DNA of 6,698 nucleotides. Source: Candidatus Cloacimonadota bacterium (GTDB lineage Bacteria > Cloacimonadota > Cloacimonadia > Cloacimonadales > TCS61). Both the position numbers and the translations under genes were made by a program. A model generated the notes under the pieces. That model did not search any database. It saw nothing but the letters and a program-made list of their open reading frames with translations, and was not told the DNA's origin. Position 1 is the first letter of the stretch. Every line of letters begins with the position of its first letter. This document shows, in pieces, positions 6,606-6,698 of the stretch. The stretch lies in the NCBI GenBank assembly GCA_030638385.1, contig DAOWES010000115.1, forward strand, positions 1 to 6,698, written 5' to 3'.

Positions 6606-6698
6606 TCTATTTGGAATATAAAAAAAATGGCAACTCTTAAGAGTTGCCATTTTTTTTATATTCCAAATAGATTATGCTTTATCGTAACCAGTAACTTC
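6579..6698. repeat. Perfect 120-base palindrome reaching the window end (probable assembly fold-back)
   Basis: The left arm 6579-6638 is the exact reverse complement of the right arm 6639-6698, with no spacer and no mismatch. The arms include the terminator, the 3' end of the last ORF (coding EVTGYDKA) and its stop. Exact symmetry through coding sequence and ending precisely at the window edge is typical of a contig that turned back on itself at a terminator hairpin. A real inverted duplication with a convergent gene copy is the alternative. Confidence 0.95.
6620..6657 (+). terminator. Intrinsic (Rho-independent) terminator, possibly bidirectional
   Basis: Eight A, a 9-10 bp stem (ATGGCAACTC at 6627-6636 with GAGTTGCCAT at 6641-6650), tetraloop TTAA at 6637-6640, then eight T (6650-6657). 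It lies 14 bases after the second TAA of the last ORF and closes the operon. The flanking A-run would make it act on the opposite strand too. The core is credible, but its right arm lies in the suspected fold-back, so its true symmetry is uncertain. Confidence 0.85.

Overview
This window is one plus-strand operon for sidewall peptidoglycan synthesis (the rod complex, or elongasome) from an AT-rich, Gram-negative-type bacterium. The order is mreB (5' end cut off by the window), mreC, a CofE/COG1478-like gamma-glutamyl ligase gene, mreD, mrdA (PBP2), rodA, a carbohydrate-binding-like lipoprotein gene, and a small gene interrupted by a stop codon. An intrinsic terminator closes the row. The lipobox lipoprotein and the complete MreBCD-PBP2-RodA set point to a rod-shaped diderm. 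The lineage cannot be fixed from the sequence; a Cloacimonadota-like candidate phylum is only a guess. TAA, TGA and TAG are all used as ordinary stops, so the genetic code is standard.

Layout: positions 1-5712 hold six genes that overlap or abut. mreB/mreC share one base, mreC and the ligase gene overlap by 29 bases, mreD starts on the base after the ligase stop, mreD/mrdA overlap by 8 bases and mrdA/rodA by 1. No gap is long enough for an obvious promoter, so the genes are probably transcribed together from upstream of the window and translationally coupled. The lipoprotein gene follows rodA after 7 bases. The small gene follows after 25 bases with its own strong Shine-Dalgarno. No intergenic stretch reaches 300 bases.

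How the genes work together: MreB filaments, linked through MreC and MreD, position the RodA glycosyltransferase and the PBP2 transpeptidase, which polymerise and crosslink the lateral wall. Two members are not part of the textbook set: the CofE-like ligase between mreC and mreD, and the lipoprotein after rodA. Both are candidates for lineage-specific wall or envelope functions, but neither function is demonstrated here.

Three further points stand out. First, the 5' part of mreC contains an attenuator-like arrangement: a terminator-type hairpin followed by six T, plus an upstream strand able to form a longer, mutually exclusive stem. Second, the last small ORF has an in-frame TAA, after which the same frame continues as plausible protein up to a second TAA just before the terminator. 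Third, the final 120 bases are a perfect palindrome running exactly to the window edge and including coding sequence. This looks like an assembly fold-back seeded on the terminator hairpin.
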